64,000 nucleotides of DNA from an uncultured Lachnospiraceae bacterium (GTDB lineage Bacteria; Bacillota; Clostridia; Lachnospirales; Lachnospiraceae). The notes under the pieces were generated by a model. The model was not told where the DNA came from. It did no database searches and saw only the letters and a program-made list of their open reading frames with translations. Every line of letters starts with the position of its first letter. The first letter of the stretch is position 1. Location of the stretch: contig CATBDC010000010.1 of NCBI GenBank assembly GCA_949502235.1, positions 27,109 through 91,108 on the forward strand. The letters are read 5' to 3'. This document shows positions 9,702 through 19,430 of the stretch, piece by piece. Both the position numbers and the translations under genes were made by a program.

Positions 9702-10010
9702 CTACTCCGCGGACGCTTTTTCAATCTGTGCTACTGCTGCCTTCTGCATGGGAATACGGCAGTTCTTATTGTTACCAAACTCTACGATAATATCATGATC
9801 CTGAATATCAATAATCACGCCATAAAAGCCGCTTGTCGTAAGCACCGTATCGCCCACCTCCATGTCGGCAATCATCGCCTGTATTCTCTTCTGCTCCTTT
9901 TTCTGGGGTCTTAAGAAAATAAAGTAAAAGCCTCCGAATATAACGGCATATACGACAATTAATAATGCCCAGCTCATTCCTCCCTGTGCCTGCGATGCTA
10001 AAGTATACAT
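9702..10010 (-). CDS. yajC: Preprotein translocase subunit YajC
   Basis: 102 residues with one N-terminal membrane helix (WALLIVVYAVIFGGFYFIFL) followed by the YajC signature RPQKKEQKRIQAMIADMEVGDTV and a small cytosolic domain. It acts as an accessory partner of SecDF-SecYEG. The start at 10010 has AGGAGG 9 nt upstream, whereas the longer ATG at 10034 has none. The tgt-yajC order is conserved in many bacteria and supports the call. secDF does not follow here. Confidence 0.93.
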   Translation of the reverse strand: MYTLASQAQGGMSWALLIVVYAVIFGGFYFIFLRPQKKEQKRIQAMIADMEVGDTVLTTSGFYGVIIDIQDHDIIVEFGNNKNCRIPMQKAAVAQIEKASAE

Positions 10011-10121
10011 ACAATTCTTCCTCCTAAATCTCATTAAACACTATTGCTATCATACAAGATAATGTCTTTTTCATCAAGTAATTTTCTCTATTTCATGCAA
10101 ATTTTATACTTTTTTATATTT

Positions 10122-11255
10122 TTATTCCTTAAGGCCAGCCATCCTTCCAAGCTTGTCCGCCTTATATTCCTTATATCTGCCCGCCTCAATGGCTGCCCGT
10201 ATCTCTGCCATCATTGTATTGTAGAAATACAGATTGTGAAGAACACAAAGTCTCATGCCCAGCATTTCTTTTGCCTTAAGCAGATGTCTGATATATGCAC
10301 GGGAATAGATCCGGCACACAGGACACTGGCACCCTTTCTCAATGGGGCTTGTATCCAGTTCATATTTTGCGTTAAACAGATTTAATTTTCCCTGGTTTGT
10401 ATACACATGGCCGTGCCTTCCGTTGCGGCTTGGATAAACACAGTCAAAAAAGTCAACGCCCCTGTCTACCGCCTCCAGTATATTAGCCGGAGTCCCTACC
10501 CCCATCAGATAGACAGGCTTTTCTGCCGGCAGATAAGGTACAACTGCATCTAATATCCGGTACATCTCCTCATGGCTTTCGCCTACCGCAAGCCCTCCCA
10601 CGGCATAGCCGTCAAGATCAAGCTCTGTAATTTCCTTTGCATGGCGGATACGGATATCCTCATAAATACCGCCCTGATTAATACCGAAAAGAAGCTGGTT
10701 TCTATTTATGGTATCAGGAAGGCTGTTTAACCTTTCCATCTCTCTTTTACATCTTTGAAGCCATCTTGTGGTCCGATCCACTGACTGCTCCATATAGCTT
10801 CTGTCCGCCACACTGGAGGGGCACTCGTCAAAGGCCATGGCAATTGTTGATCCAAGGTTGGACTGAATCCGCATGCTTTCCTCCGGCCCCATAAATATTT
10901 TTCTTCCATCAATGTGTGAATTGAAATAAACCCCTTCTTCCTTGATTCTTCTAAGGCCGGCCAGAGAAAAGACCTGAAAGCCGCCGGAGTCCGTAAGAAT
11001 CGGTTTATCCCAGACCATAAATTTATGAAGCCCTCCCAGCTTTTTTATCACCTCATCCCCCGGCCTCACATGCAGATGATAGGTATTTGAAAGCTCTACC
11101 TGAGTTCCTATCTCCTGTAAATCCTGCGTGGACGCAGCGCCCTTTATAGCCGCTGCAGTTCCTACATTCATAAATACAGGGGTCTCAATGACCCCGTGTA
11201 CCGTACACAGCCTTCCTCTTTTGGCAAGACCGTCTCTTTTTATTAACTCATACAT
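10122..11255 (-). CDS. tgt: tRNA-guanine transglycosylase (queuine tRNA-ribosyltransferase)
   Basis: 377 residues, the usual bacterial length. It exchanges G34 of tRNAs with GUN anticodons for the queuosine precursor preQ1. Visible motifs are the catalytic region ILTDSGGFQVFSL, the nucleophile region DFFDCVYPSRNGRHG, and the zinc-binding Cys cluster CQCPVC plus a following His in the C-terminal part. It lies between an L,D-transpeptidase gene and yajC on the same strand and is probably co-transcribed with yajC. No queA is adjacent in this window. Confidence 0.96.
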   Translation of the reverse strand: MYELIKRDGLAKRGRLCTVHGVIETPVFMNVGTAAAIKGAASTQDLQEIGTQVELSNTYHLHVRPGDEVIKKLGGLHKFMVWDKPILTDSGGFQVFSLAGLRRIKEEGVYFNSHIDGRKIFMGPEESMRIQSNLGSTIAMAFDECPSSVADRSYMEQSVDRTTRWLQRCKREMERLNSLPDTINRNQLLFGINQGGIYEDIRIRHAKEITELDLDGYAVGGLAVGESHEEMYRILDAVVPYLPAEKPVYLMGVGTPANILEAVDRGVDFFDCVYPSRNGRHGHVYTNQGKLNLFNAKYELDTSPIEKGCQCPVCRIYSRAYIRHLLKAKEMLGMRLCVLHNLYFYNTMMAEIRAAIEAGRYKEYKADKLGRMAGLKE

Positions 11256-11281
11256 AATAAAATACTAAACCTCTTTCTGCT

Positions 11282-13090
11282 TTAATAATGAATGACAACC
11301 GGCGTCCCGATGGTAAGCATGCTGTAAAGAACCTGCGCCTGTCCATAAGGCATATTAATACATCCGTGGGAGCCATTTGACAGATACAAAGAGCCGCCGA
11401 AATACGGCTGCCATGTTGCGTCATGGAAACCGATTCCGCTCCATGTCACGCGCATCCAGAAAGAAACAGGAGTCTCATACTCCGGTTTTCCGGTCTTGGG
11501 ATCTATCTCCCCTACCAGCGTCTTGTTCTGCTGCAGCTCTAAAATGGAGTAAACCCCTGACGGAGTTTCCCTGTTCCATATATTGGGATTACCGGTAACA
11601 ACGTCACTGTCCAGTACAACCTGGCCTCCCTGGAACAGCCACATATGCTGGGAGCTTAAGTCAACCTCCGCGTAGGTGTTTCCCATATCCATAGGCTCAT
11701 GAGTCGCCGCCGCACTGAAATACGCAGGCTCCCTTGTGACAGTCTCTGCATTCTGAATATTCGCCGTAAGCGCCCCATACTCTGTCTCCTGGTCAATTTC
11801 CCATCCGTAAGTGCCGGGGTTAACTGACACGACATTTCCATTAGCCGTTGTAAATTCCCTGGTCTTTCCTATTGTGTCGTATTTTTCCGCAAGGGCCGCG
11901 ATATACCCCCTGACTGCGTCCTGGTTAAAGGCTACATTCATCTCCCCGTCTACAGTCACCCACTGTGAAATCACCGCCGCATCCACAACCTCTGTATACG
12001 GATGAAAGTCATAAGTGATATTCGCCCCGAGATAGCTGTTCATTGCATCCTTTGCGGCAATAACCTGTTCGGAATCCTCAAGAAAGCGTGGTTTTAAATA
12101 GCACTCCGTCTCCGCCAGGTTTAAAACCGGATGAAATCCACCTACAGCCTTTTCTGCTTCCTTATGAAGCTTTTCCACATCAATCTGCGTCCCGATAACC
12201 TCCGGTATAACGACAAATTCCGTATCCTTAAATTCAGGATGGGCATCTACAGATGCCACCTGGTTCTCCGGCACCATGCACTGAAGCCCTGCTAATTTCG
12301 CCTCAAGCATTTCCTTGTCATATTCCACTCCCACGGAAGCCTCTATCTCCTGCTTCTTCCACAGAGTTTCGATCCAGAAAAAATTATTCTGCTCCTTTAC
12401 CAGCTTTTCCAATTCCTTTCCCGGCACATATTTCAGTGAAATGTCTTTTCCCGCAATCTGTTCCTCACTTCCGTCAGACTTCTCTATAGTAAGCACATAA
12501 CCCTTCACCTGCTCTTCCATATATGCTTCTACCTGTGCCACGTCCTTCATAGAAAAATCTGTTCCGTTTATTGTGGTATGAAACATAAAATGACTTCCAA
12601 AGTAAACCGCAAACCCAGCATATACTGCCGCAATTACACCCACAATGCTTCCGGAGGCGATTGCAGCTATTTTTCTGCCCTTCCTCCTGCGCTCCCTTTT
12701 TTCCTCTTCTGACTCCTCTTCTCCGTCATCCGGTTCATCCGAATTGTCTTCTATATCTTCATCATCGTCATCGTATTCTGAATCACCATCGGAATCGACA
12801 TATTCATCCTCGTATTCTGAATCCTCATATTCATCCTCATCGAATTCATCCTCTGAATCTTCCTGCTCATGGTGTTCCTCTTCAGTATCATCCTCCGAGC
12901 CGCCTCTGCGGGAAAAATATTCGTTCTCAGAATCCGTAAATTCCTCATCCAGATCTATCTCTATGAATTCGATATCATCATCATGCCCTCCTGCTCCTGC
13001 ATCTGTATCGCTGGGGTCTTTTATACCGCCATAAATATCCTTCATTGCCTCCTCGATAATATCATCCGCATTCTTTTCTGTATCACTCAT
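11282..13090 (-). CDS. L,D-transpeptidase (YkuD) with acidic cytoplasmic tail
   Basis: 602 residues. The first ~140 are extraordinarily acidic (long Asp/Glu runs), followed by a basic RRRKGRK patch and a single membrane helix (IAAIASGSIVGVIAAVYAGF). The outside part has a peptidoglycan-binding-like region and ends in a YkuD domain with the catalytic motif SHGCINMPYGQA. The enzyme would form 3-3 crosslinks or attach proteins to peptidoglycan through the active-site cysteine. GAGGT lies 9 nt before the ATG. The acidic tail is intracellular by topology, and its role is unknown. Confidence 0.9.
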   Translation of the reverse strand: MSDTEKNADDIIEEAMKDIYGGIKDPSDTDAGAGGHDDDIEFIEIDLDEEFTDSENEYFSRRGGSEDDTEEEHHEQEDSEDEFDEDEYEDSEYEDEYVDSDGDSEYDDDDEDIEDNSDEPDDGEEESEEEKRERRRKGRKIAAIASGSIVGVIAAVYAGFAVYFGSHFMFHTTINGTDFSMKDVAQVEAYMEEQVKGYVLTIEKSDGSEEQIAGKDISLKYVPGKELEKLVKEQNNFFWIETLWKKQEIEASVGVEYDKEMLEAKLAGLQCMVPENQVASVDAHPEFKDTEFVVIPEVIGTQIDVEKLHKEAEKAVGGFHPVLNLAETECYLKPRFLEDSEQVIAAKDAMNSYLGANITYDFHPYTEVVDAAVISQWVTVDGEMNVAFNQDAVRGYIAALAEKYDTIGKTREFTTANGNVVSVNPGTYGWEIDQETEYGALTANIQNAETVTREPAYFSAAATHEPMDMGNTYAEVDLSSQHMWLFQGGQVVLDSDVVTGNPNIWNRETPSGVYSILELQQNKTLVGEIDPKTGKPEYETPVSFWMRVTWSGIGFHDATWQPYFGGSLYLSNGSHGCINMPYGQAQVLYSMLTIGTPVVIHY

Positions 13091-13197
13091 AGAAAAATAC
13101 CTCTTTCCTTTTTTTCACACTGTTCTATTATAATATGGCTCTTTACAAAAGTACAGTACAAATGCAGTAAAAAACCGAAAGATTTCTTCATTAAAGA

Positions 13198-13226
13198 TTG
13201 CGTGCTGCGGCATCTTCGTGTATAAT
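13198..13226 (+). promoter_or_regulatory. Sigma-70-type promoter for aroC
   Basis: TTGCGT at 13198-13203, a 17-nt spacer and TATAAT at 13221-13226, about 50 nt before the aroC start on the same strand. The -10 is a perfect match and the -35 matches at four positions. Confidence 0.65.
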
Positions 13227-13279
13227 AAGTTGAAAATGTCAGAAGGTATTTTATAAATTATTCAAAAGGAGTTTTTTAC

Positions 13280-14380
13280 ATGGCAGGCTCAACATACGGA
13301 ACTTTATTTTCAATTACAACCTGGGGGGAATCCCACGGTCCGGCTTTGGGAGTTGTTATTGACGGCTGTCCCGCAGGACTTCCTCTTTCCGAAGCTGACA
13401 TACAGAAATATCTGGACAGGAGAAAACCCGGACAGAGTAAATATACAACAAAACGCGCAGAAAGTGATAGAGCAGTCATTTTATCCGGGGTATTTGAAGG
13501 AAGAACGACTGGCACTCCTATTTCCATTATGATTCAAAATGCAGATCAGCGCTCTAAAGATTACGGGAAAATCAAGGACTGCTACCGTCCGGGACATGCG
13601 GACTATACATTTGACGCCAAGTACGGCTTCCGTGATTACCGGGGCGGCGGACGTTCCTCCGGCCGGGAGACAATCGGACGCACAGCTGCCGGGGCTGTTG
13701 CCGCAAGGCTGCTTTCGGAGCTTGGCGTAGAGGTCACTGCCTATACAAAGGCTATCGGGGACATCTGTATTCCCTCTTCCGAATATCATTATAATGAGAT
13801 TATGGAAAATTCGCTGTATATGCCTAACAATGCCTATGCCGCAAAAGCTTCAGAGTATCTGGAGGACTGCATAAAAAAACTTGACTCCTCTGGCGGTATT
13901 ATCGAGTGTGTCATCACCGGCATACCCGCCGGCGTTGGAGAACCGGTTTTTAAGAAGCTGGATGCTTCCCTTGCAGAGGCGGTAATGTCCATCGGTGCGG
14001 TAAAAGGCGTTGAAATCGGAGCTGGCTTTCAGGCCGCAAAAGCATCCGGAAGCACGAATAATGACGCTTTCGGCGTTGATGGCGGTAAAGTTTTTAAGGA
14101 AACCAACCATTCTGGCGGTATTCTTGGCGGTATAAGTGACGGCTCCCCTGTAATTTTACGGGCAGCCATAAAGCCCACTCCGTCCATTGCAAAAGAGCAG
14201 AAAACTATCACAAGTTCCTTAGAAAACACCGCCATTTCCATAACAGGCCGCCATGACCCGGTGATTGTTCCGAGAGCCGTTGTAGTCGTAGAAGCTATGG
14301 CCGCACTTACCGTGCTTGATCTTATGATGGTAAATATGAGCACCCGCCTAAGCTCCCTGAAAGAATTTTATAAGGAATAG
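13280..14380 (+). CDS. aroC: Chorismate synthase
   Basis: 366 residues. It converts 5-enolpyruvylshikimate 3-phosphate to chorismate using reduced FMN, the last shikimate-pathway step. Signature regions are [18 protein letters not shown] near the N-terminus, the central [20 protein letters not shown] followed by RSSGRET, and a C-terminal [25 protein letters not shown] precedes the ATG. It is the only intact plus-strand gene in the first 25 kb, with its own promoter and terminator, and no other aro gene is beside it. Confidence 0.97.
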   Translation: MAGSTYGTLFSITTWGESHGPALGVVIDGCPAGLPLSEADIQKYLDRRKPGQSKYTTKRAESDRAVILSGVFEGRTTGTPISIMIQNADQRSKDYGKIKDCYRPGHADYTFDAKYGFRDYRGGGRSSGRETIGRTAAGAVAARLLSELGVEVTAYTKAIGDICIPSSEYHYNEIMENSLYMPNNAYAAKASEYLEDCIKKLDSSGGIIECVITGIPAGVGEPVFKKLDASLAEAVMSIGAVKGVEIGAGFQAAKASGSTNNDAFGVDGGKVFKETNHSGGILGGISDGSPVILRAAIKPTPSIAKEQKTITSSLENTAISITGRHDPVIVPRAVVVVEAMAALTVLDLMMVNMSTRLSSLKEFYKE

Positions 14381-14420
14381 TGGATGTAACAAGACCCGCG
14401 CCAAAAAACCTGTCAGAAAA

Positions 14421-14450
14421 AAAAGCCCTTCACCAGGAAGGGCTTTTTTT
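14421..14450. terminator. Bidirectional intrinsic terminator
   Basis: Stem AAAGCCCTT / AAGGGCTTT with loop CACCAGG, flanked by A8 on the left and T7 on the right. It can therefore end aroC transcription from the left and the fic operon from the right. Confidence 0.85.
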
Positions 14451-15084
14451 ATCTGATTCTCCTTATACAGATTTCTTTCATAAAACAGATTATTTCTTTA
14501 TCGTCAGCAGTTTCATAATATAGAATCAGCATCTCTTTAAATTCTTCCAGCTTTTCAATAGGTATCTGAAAAATTCCCACATTATTTTGGATTAATATCT
14601 TATTTGCTATAAGCTGGGCTACACGCTTATTTCCGTCAATAAACATCTGGGCTCTTGCAACATAGCTGAAATATTTCAAGGCACGCGTCTCTATATCCTC
14701 TATCTGCTCAAGGCGCTTCAATGTCTCTATAATGATCCCTGTGTGTGGCATTTCCGGCTCCCAAGAGGTGCCTCCTGTCTGCACCGGAATTGTACGGATC
14801 TCCCCTGCATAGTTAAAAAGCAGTTCCCCCACAATCTTATTATACTCTCTTAGTAGCATAAGATTACTGTCATATTCCAGAGTATCTAAAAGGAACTGCC
14901 AGGCCCTTTTCATATTGATTACAAACAAAACCTCCTCCGTTTTTGTTGTAGTGGGGGCATTTGCAAGAATTGCCTCCGTCTTTGGAAAGGTTGTGCCAAG
15001 TCCTTCCAGATTCGCGCTCTTCCAGATGCTGTCTACCAGAAGACGCTTCGACATTTCCACTGCCGTATCCTGCATCCTACACAT
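14449..15084 (-). CDS. Fic-domain protein lacking the catalytic histidine
   Basis: 211 residues. The Fic core is visible as ARAQMFIDGNKRVAQLIANK, which aligns to the Fic motif HPFxxGNxR. The catalytic His position is Gln and the Pro is Met, while the phosphate-binding GNKR is kept. An AMP-transferase activity is therefore doubtful. There is no obvious inhibitory (S/T)xxxE(G/N) helix. It overlaps the nucleoside kinase stop by 8 nt, so it is translationally coupled at the end of the dnaG-rpoD gene run. Alternative start: ATG at 15075. Confidence 0.8.
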   Translation of the reverse strand: MCRMQDTAVEMSKRLLVDSIWKSANLEGLGTTFPKTEAILANAPTTTKTEEVLFVINMKRAWQFLLDTLEYDSNLMLLREYNKIVGELLFNYAGEIRTIPVQTGGTSWEPEMPHTGIIIETLKRLEQIEDIETRALKYFSYVARAQMFIDGNKRVAQLIANKILIQNNVGIFQIPIEKLEEFKEMLILYYETADDKEIICFMKEICIRRIR

Positions 15085-16744
15085 TGAAGCACCCGCCTCC
15101 GATAAACTCCCGCAGAAGGGAATTCATAGGTACATTCTCGCTCCCGATGCCCACAAAATAGTCCAGGAATTTAAGCAGTCTTTTTGCCTCCACATATTCG
15201 GGGCAGTTATGCTCGATCCCAAATAGCAGGGCCTCCACATAAGGCTTTAACACCGCAAGCTCATAGATGAGGGCTGAATTGAACATAACATCCGCCTCCT
15301 CCTGATATGGAAAGATATTTTGTTCTTCTCCCCGTCTTACGGACGGCCACATGCCGATAGTCCTCTTCGCGGAGGAGCCTCTTGTTCTTGCGTCCCGCAC
15401 GATTCTCCTTAACAGTCTCCCATCGGTAGTCGGAATCTGGTTATGCTCGTCAATGTTAAGCTGTGTAAGTGCGCTGATATAAATTTTGTACTTATTCTCA
15501 TCGTTTAAGCTTTCTGTAAGCTTGGGATTCAGGCAGTGAATTCCTTCAAACACCAGAACATCATTTGGCCCCAGCCTTTTGGGCTTGCTGCTGTACTCCT
15601 TGCTTCCCTTCAGGAAATTAAAGGTTGGAATCACAACCTCCTTCCCCGCTAAGAGCTCCTGCATCTGCGTGTTAAATAAATCCACATCTACTGCACCCAG
15701 ACACTCAAAATCATAGTTTCCATTCTCATCCCTGGGATTTTCCTCCCTCTCGACAAAGTAATTGTCCACCGCAATCGGATGAGGAACCAGTCCGTTTGCC
15801 CGAAGCTGTATGGACAGCCGGTGGGAAAAGGTGGTTTTGCCCGATGAGGAAGGACCTGCAATCAGCACAAACTTAATCTCCGGCCTGGACGCAATCTCTC
15901 CTGCAATCTCCGCAATCCGCTTTTCCTGCATGGCCTCCTGTACCAGAACCACCTCTCTTAAATCTCCCTTTGTAATGCGGTCATTTAAGGCTCCTACTGT
16001 CTCAATGCCCTGTAAGTCTCCCCACTTTGTAGACTCCTTTAAAACGCCGAAAAGCTTTGTCTGGGGTTCAAACTTCGGAACAGTCCTGGGGGACGATTTT
16101 ACCGGCATCTGGATTACAAAGCCTTCATCATAAAGGTACAGCTTGAAATATTTAAGATATCCCGCACTTGGCACCATATATCCATAATAATAGTCCTCAA
16201 ACTCATTCATGTTGTAAATATTTACTCTGGAAACCCGGCGGTAATTAAAAAGCTTTTCTTTATCATGCATCCCATACTTTTTAAAAAGCGCGACAGCCTC
16301 ATCCGTATGAACACTGCGTTTTCCGATAGGCATATTTTCTTCAGCCATTTTCTCCATTCTGGCAGTCACCAGATTTAGGAATTCCTGATTCAGAACTACA
16401 TCCCCTTCAACCGTACAGTAATAGCCTTTACTCACGGAATAGTGGATTCTGACCTTACTTACCGCGCCCTTAGGAGCAGAATCATAAATTGCCTTTACAA
16501 GCATAAAACACATACTTCTCTTATATGTCTTATGTCCAATCTCGTCCCCTGTGGTAACAAACCTCATCACGCAATTTTTTGTAAGCTTCTTATGAAGCTC
16601 CTGAAGCTTTTCATCTATGAACACAAGAACAATGTCATTCTCATAATCCTTCTGAAAATCCTCTGCAATTTTCCGATATGTAGTCCCCTTTTCATACTGT
16701 CTTACTTCTCTTCCGATCTGAACCGTATACATTTCCTCACTCAT
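15077..16744 (-). CDS. TGS-domain nucleoside (uridine-like) kinase
   Basis: 555 residues. An N-terminal TGS-like/threonyl-tRNA-synthetase-editing-like half (starting MSEEMYTVQIGREVRQYEKG) is fused to a uridine-kinase-type P-loop domain with VLIAGPSSSGKTTFSHRLS, a Walker-B-like LVFEGIHCLNP and an RRIVRDARTRG lid. The start at 16744 has GAGGAG 8 nt upstream, and the longer frame from 16840 has no site. Proteins of this architecture are common in Clostridia and are annotated nucleoside kinase; the exact phosphate acceptor is not established from sequence. It is cytosolic, coupled to the fic-like gene downstream. Confidence 0.85.
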   Translation of the reverse strand: MSEEMYTVQIGREVRQYEKGTTYRKIAEDFQKDYENDIVLVFIDEKLQELHKKLTKNCVMRFVTTGDEIGHKTYKRSMCFMLVKAIYDSAPKGAVSKVRIHYSVSKGYYCTVEGDVVLNQEFLNLVTARMEKMAEENMPIGKRSVHTDEAVALFKKYGMHDKEKLFNYRRVSRVNIYNMNEFEDYYYGYMVPSAGYLKYFKLYLYDEGFVIQMPVKSSPRTVPKFEPQTKLFGVLKESTKWGDLQGIETVGALNDRITKGDLREVVLVQEAMQEKRIAEIAGEIASRPEIKFVLIAGPSSSGKTTFSHRLSIQLRANGLVPHPIAVDNYFVEREENPRDENGNYDFECLGAVDVDLFNTQMQELLAGKEVVIPTFNFLKGSKEYSSKPKRLGPNDVLVFEGIHCLNPKLTESLNDENKYKIYISALTQLNIDEHNQIPTTDGRLLRRIVRDARTRGSSAKRTIGMWPSVRRGEEQNIFPYQEEADVMFNSALIYELAVLKPYVEALLFGIEHNCPEYVEAKRLLKFLDYFVGIGSENVPMNSLLREFIGGGCFNV

Positions 16745-16772
16745 GATTTTTTCTCCTCTCCGGACATATTTT

Positions 16773-17555
16773 TTATATAACAGAAAACGGATGGCAGATA
16801 TCTGCTGCCAGCACCGCTGCCTCCGGGATATGTTTTTCAAAATATTTCTTCATATCATCAATAAAAATATGCTCCACCCCATAGTGGCCGGCATCAATAA
16901 TCGCCATTCCCTGCGCGGCAGCATCCGTTCCCTCGTGATGCCCGATATCCCCCGTAATAAGAACATCCGCCCCCTTTTCAAGGGCTGAACGAATGACGCT
17001 TTTTCCTGAACCGGGACAGATTGCGGCCCTCTTCACATGTGTATTTAGATCCCCCCAGGCCCTCACACATGAAAGCCCGAAGGCCTCCTTTACCTTCCCG
17101 CACATTTCACCGAGAGTCACAGGCTCTATATCCGCAATTCTCCCAATTCCTTCTTCCTTTTCATCTCCTCCTAAAGCAGTCACCTCTAAAACCCTGCTCT
17201 TTGCAATTCCCAGTTTTCTGAAAGAAAGCTCACCCATCCTCTTTACGTCATAATTCGTATGCATGGCATAACAGCATATGTCATTCTGAAGGAGCTTTAG
17301 AACACGGTTCCCGGTAAAGTTCTGGTTCGTCACACTCTTAAGCCCTGAAAAAATAAGGGGGTGATGGGTAACAAGCAGATCTGCCTTCTGTTTTACTGCC
17401 TCCTCAATCACCTCATCTGACGCATCAAGCGCCACATAAATACGTCCAATCTCCTTATCATCTCTCCCGGCCAAAAGCCCTGTATTGTCCCACTCAAGTG
17501 CACATTTCCCCGGATAGTCTTTTTCAATGATAGTTATAATCTCTTTACATTTCAT
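16773..17555 (-). CDS. Nif3-like dinuclear metal centre protein
   Basis: 260 residues. NIF3/YqfO family: WDNTGLLAGR near the start, metal ligands in LLVTHHPLIFSGLKSV, and the C-terminal DVLITGDIGHHEGTDAAAQG and DAGHYGVEH. Members form hexamers with two metals per subunit. Their reaction is uncertain, although they commonly sit next to trmK as here. The ATG at 17555 overlaps the trmK stop by 4 nt and has GGGAGG in front, so the two are translationally coupled. Confidence 0.92.
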   Translation of the reverse strand: MKCKEIITIIEKDYPGKCALEWDNTGLLAGRDDKEIGRIYVALDASDEVIEEAVKQKADLLVTHHPLIFSGLKSVTNQNFTGNRVLKLLQNDICCYAMHTNYDVKRMGELSFRKLGIAKSRVLEVTALGGDEKEEGIGRIADIEPVTLGEMCGKVKEAFGLSCVRAWGDLNTHVKRAAICPGSGKSVIRSALEKGADVLITGDIGHHEGTDAAAQGMAIIDAGHYGVEHIFIDDMKKYFEKHIPEAAVLAADICHPFSVI

Positions 17556-18259
17556 GGTTTTACCTCCCGCAGGCACCTCTGTGCTTCCTTTATATAATCA
17601 GCTTCTGTCTGAAGCTCGCTTATACGCTCTTTCCTTCTGCCGCTGTCATGCGCCCTCCTTAACTGCTTTAGTATCCCCTCCACAATCTGCTCCCTGCGAA
17701 GAAGATACTCAAAAAGGACTGGATGCCGCCCCTCTAACAGCCTCTTTCCATAAAGGTATTCCCACTCCTCATATGGTTCCTCCACGCCCCGGACAGCCTT
17801 CATAAGCGGATAATATTTCCCATCCTCTTCTACCATATCCTCACAGACGATCCTCATTCCACGCCCGTTTAAATATCTGCGGACCTTCCCGGCCTCTGAC
17901 TGAGGCTGAAGAATAAAAGAAGAAAAGGTATCCAGAATATTTTCCCCCTCCTCCAGTATTTTTATAATAAGAGGCCCGCCCATTCCGGCGGCAATTACCG
18001 TATCAGCCTCCCCTGGCCTTAGGGCTTTAAGTCCGTCTGAAAGACGTGTTTCAATCTGCTCCTCCAGCCCGTATTTTGCGATGTGGCTTTCTGCCCGCTT
18101 AAGAGGCCCTTTATTGATATCAAGAGCAATGGCTCTTCTTGCAATCTTCTTTTCTATCAGATAAATAGGAATATATCCATGGTCAGTTCCGATATCTGCA
18201 ACAGAAGCGCCCTCTGTCACAAGACCTGCAACCGCATAAAGTCTTTTTGATAGTTCCAT
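17552..18259 (-). CDS. trmK: tRNA (adenine22-N1)-methyltransferase TrmK
   Basis: 235 residues. SAM-dependent Rossmann methyltransferase that makes m1A22 in tRNA. The glycine-rich SAM motif is VADIGTDHGYIPIYLI and the following acidic strand is AIALDINKGPLKRAE. VIAAGMGGPLIIKILEEG is the family signature. The C-terminal half is predicted coiled coil. It sits between rpoD and the Nif3-like gene, the order typical of Firmicutes. Confidence 0.93.
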   Translation of the reverse strand: MELSKRLYAVAGLVTEGASVADIGTDHGYIPIYLIEKKIARRAIALDINKGPLKRAESHIAKYGLEEQIETRLSDGLKALRPGEADTVIAAGMGGPLIIKILEEGENILDTFSSFILQPQSEAGKVRRYLNGRGMRIVCEDMVEEDGKYYPLMKAVRGVEEPYEEWEYLYGKRLLEGRHPVLFEYLLRREQIVEGILKQLRRAHDSGRRKERISELQTEADYIKEAQRCLREVKP

Positions 18260-18272
18260 AGGCGCCTCTTTC

Positions 18273-19391
18273 TTAATCCAGATAATCTCTTAATTTTCTG
18301 CTGCGGCTGGGATGGCGCAGCTTTCTAAGTGCTTTTGCCTCAATCTGGCGGATACGTTCACGTGTAACATCAAATTCCTTTCCTACCTCTTCAAGAGTAC
18401 GTGCGCGCCCGTCATTCATTCCAAACCGGAGCCTTAGTACCTTCTGCTCTCTCTCTGTCAGCGTATCCAGCACTTCATCAAGCTGCTCCTTTAAAAGTGT
18501 CTGGGCCGCCGCTTCTGCTGGCACCGGTACATTATCATCCTGAATAAAATCACCAAGATGGCTGTCCTCCTCCTCCCCAATGGGAGTTTCTAAAGACACC
18601 GGCTCCTGGGAAATCTTAAGGATCTCCCGCACCCTCTCAACAGGCATGTCCAGCTCCTCGGCAATCTCCTCCGGCGTGGGTTCCCGTCCCAGCTCCTGTA
18701 AAAGCTGTCTGGACACACGGATTAATTTGTTAATGGTTTCAACCATATGGACCGGAATACGGATCGTTCTCGCCTGATCCGCAATGGCTCTTGTAATGGC
18801 CTGGCGGATCCACCAGGTTGCATAGGTGCTGAACTTGAAACCCTTATGATAATCAAACTTTTCAACAGCTTTAATGAGGCCTAAGTTTCCCTCCTGAATC
18901 AGATCAAGGAACAGCATGCCTCGTCCCACATACCGCTTCGCAATACTGACAACAAGGCGCAGATTCGCCTCTGCAAGACGCTTCTTAGCACTCTCATCCC
19001 CGTCCGCCATACGCTTTGCAAGATCCACCTCTTCCTCCGCCGTAAGAAGAGGTACTTTCCCAATCTCTTTTAAATACATCCGCACCGGATCTTCAATGCT
19101 TATTCCGTCAGGTATGGATAAATCAAGGCGCTCTACATCAACATCATCTGCGTCAGAAAGAACAATATCCGCGTCATCCACGTCCAAGTCATCTGTATCG
19201 CCGCTGATTCTAAGCACGTCAATATTATGGGATTCCAGATGCTCAAACACCTTATCCATCTGTTCTGCATCAAGCTCCATATCAGAAAAGAAGTCATTGA
19301 TTTCCTGAATCTCTAAAATACTTTTTTTCTTTTTTCCAAGAGTCACCAGTTCCTTCAGCTTCTCTTCTAATTTCACTGTATTTTCTTCCAT
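18273..19391 (-). CDS. rpoD: Primary sigma factor RpoD/SigA
   Basis: 372 residues. The order of regions is region 1.1 (acidic N-terminus), 1.2 ([16 protein letters not shown]), 2 ([20 protein letters not shown] and [19 protein letters not shown]), 3, and 4 ([20 protein letters not shown], then [19 protein letters not shown]). It directs RNA polymerase to housekeeping promoters such as the TTGACA/TATAAT ones found in this window. It follows dnaG by about 40 nt, the classic macromolecular-synthesis arrangement. Confidence 0.98.
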   Translation of the reverse strand: MEENTVKLEEKLKELVTLGKKKKSILEIQEINDFFSDMELDAEQMDKVFEHLESHNIDVLRISGDTDDLDVDDADIVLSDADDVDVERLDLSIPDGISIEDPVRMYLKEIGKVPLLTAEEEVDLAKRMADGDESAKKRLAEANLRLVVSIAKRYVGRGMLFLDLIQEGNLGLIKAVEKFDYHKGFKFSTYATWWIRQAITRAIADQARTIRIPVHMVETINKLIRVSRQLLQELGREPTPEEIAEELDMPVERVREILKISQEPVSLETPIGEEEDSHLGDFIQDDNVPVPAEAAAQTLLKEQLDEVLDTLTEREQKVLRLRFGMNDGRARTLEEVGKEFDVTRERIRQIEAKALRKLRHPSRSRKLRDYLD

Positions 19392-19430
19392 ATAGCGTCC
19401 ATCCTCTCATCGCTTGCTAATATTTTATCC

